Of a DNA stretch of 10,422 nt, positions 10,358 to 10,422 are shown piece by piece. The notes below the pieces were generated by a model. It saw only the letters and a list, made by a program, of their open reading frames with translations. It was not told the origin of the DNA and made no database searches. The stretch lies in the NCBI GenBank assembly GCA_026770585.1, contig MU646385.1, positions 562,361-572,782 on the forward strand. Reading direction: 5' to 3'. Position 1 is the first letter of the stretch. Every line of letters begins with the position of its first letter. This DNA comes from Baffinella frigidus. Taxonomy: Eukaryota; Cryptophyceae; Cryptomonadales; Baffinellaceae. Position numbers and translations under genes: made by a program.

Positions 10358-10422
10358 AACCTTTCTGCAGGATAAGTTCCGGTGTCCGCCTATGTTGGGA
10401 GCTCGAAGAACCGAAAGGACCT
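10358..10422. repeat. Right arm of the long inverted repeat (cut by window end)
   Basis: Inverse of 9796-9859. Its inner end is CCTTTCTGCAG and it reaches the last base of the window. With its partner it bounds at least 627 bases holding PE copies 18-20. Confidence 0.9.

Overview
This window looks like nuclear DNA of a eukaryote, most likely a unicellular alga or related protist. The evidence is the absence of any long open reading frame, many blocks of heptamers related to the plant/algal telomere unit CCCTAAA (TTTAGGG), exon-sized coding fragments bounded by AG and GT, and saturation with short palindromic transposon-like elements. I cannot name the species. No rRNA, tRNA, CRISPR array or intact protein gene could be supported, and nothing looks prokaryotic or viral.

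Layout. (a) 1-1130: a CCCTCAA array runs into a candidate 104-nt internal exon. Part of that exon is duplicated exactly 270 bases downstream, and a third remnant is followed by a 142-bp AT-rich foldback element. (b) 1130-3460: gene-poor sequence with several unrelated hairpins and short tandem repeats, notably a perfect 21-bp hairpin at 2293-2336 and ATGGTCAAAC repeats at 3181-3290. (c) 3465-4683: blocks of telomere-like heptamers (CCCTAAA, CCATAAA, CCCTCAA, CCCTCCA, CCCTACA, CCCTAGA types), partly organised into a 40-bp higher-order repeat. Short exon-like fragments lie between them. (d) 3931-5592: scattered copies of what seems to be one small gene's 3' exons. The best reading is an exon encoding MQAASPGYIGG...TSQ followed by a last exon ending GGYPPxG..GGYSGEA-stop. 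The two fullest copies of the last exon differ by many synonymous changes, the best coding signal in the window. (e) 4987-10320: about two dozen full, half or relic copies of one palindromic element of about 120 bp. The TIR is TACAGGGGTACC, probably with TA as target duplication and an asymmetric core that lets orientation be read. Other foldback families lie among them (4780-4919, 7687-7861, 8885-8988 with 9380-9484), and a long inverted repeat (9796-9859 with 10358-10422) encloses the last three copies.

The genes cannot be shown to work together; I see fragments of at most two genes. The main story is repeat dynamics. Palindromic elements abut while sharing one TA, two-element composites are copied as a unit, arms vary in step within one copy, and heptamer arrays start or stop at splice-site-like exon edges. 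Many short reading frames here are translations of the palindromes (recurrent MSEVPLYRGTSLIR) and should not be taken as proteins.
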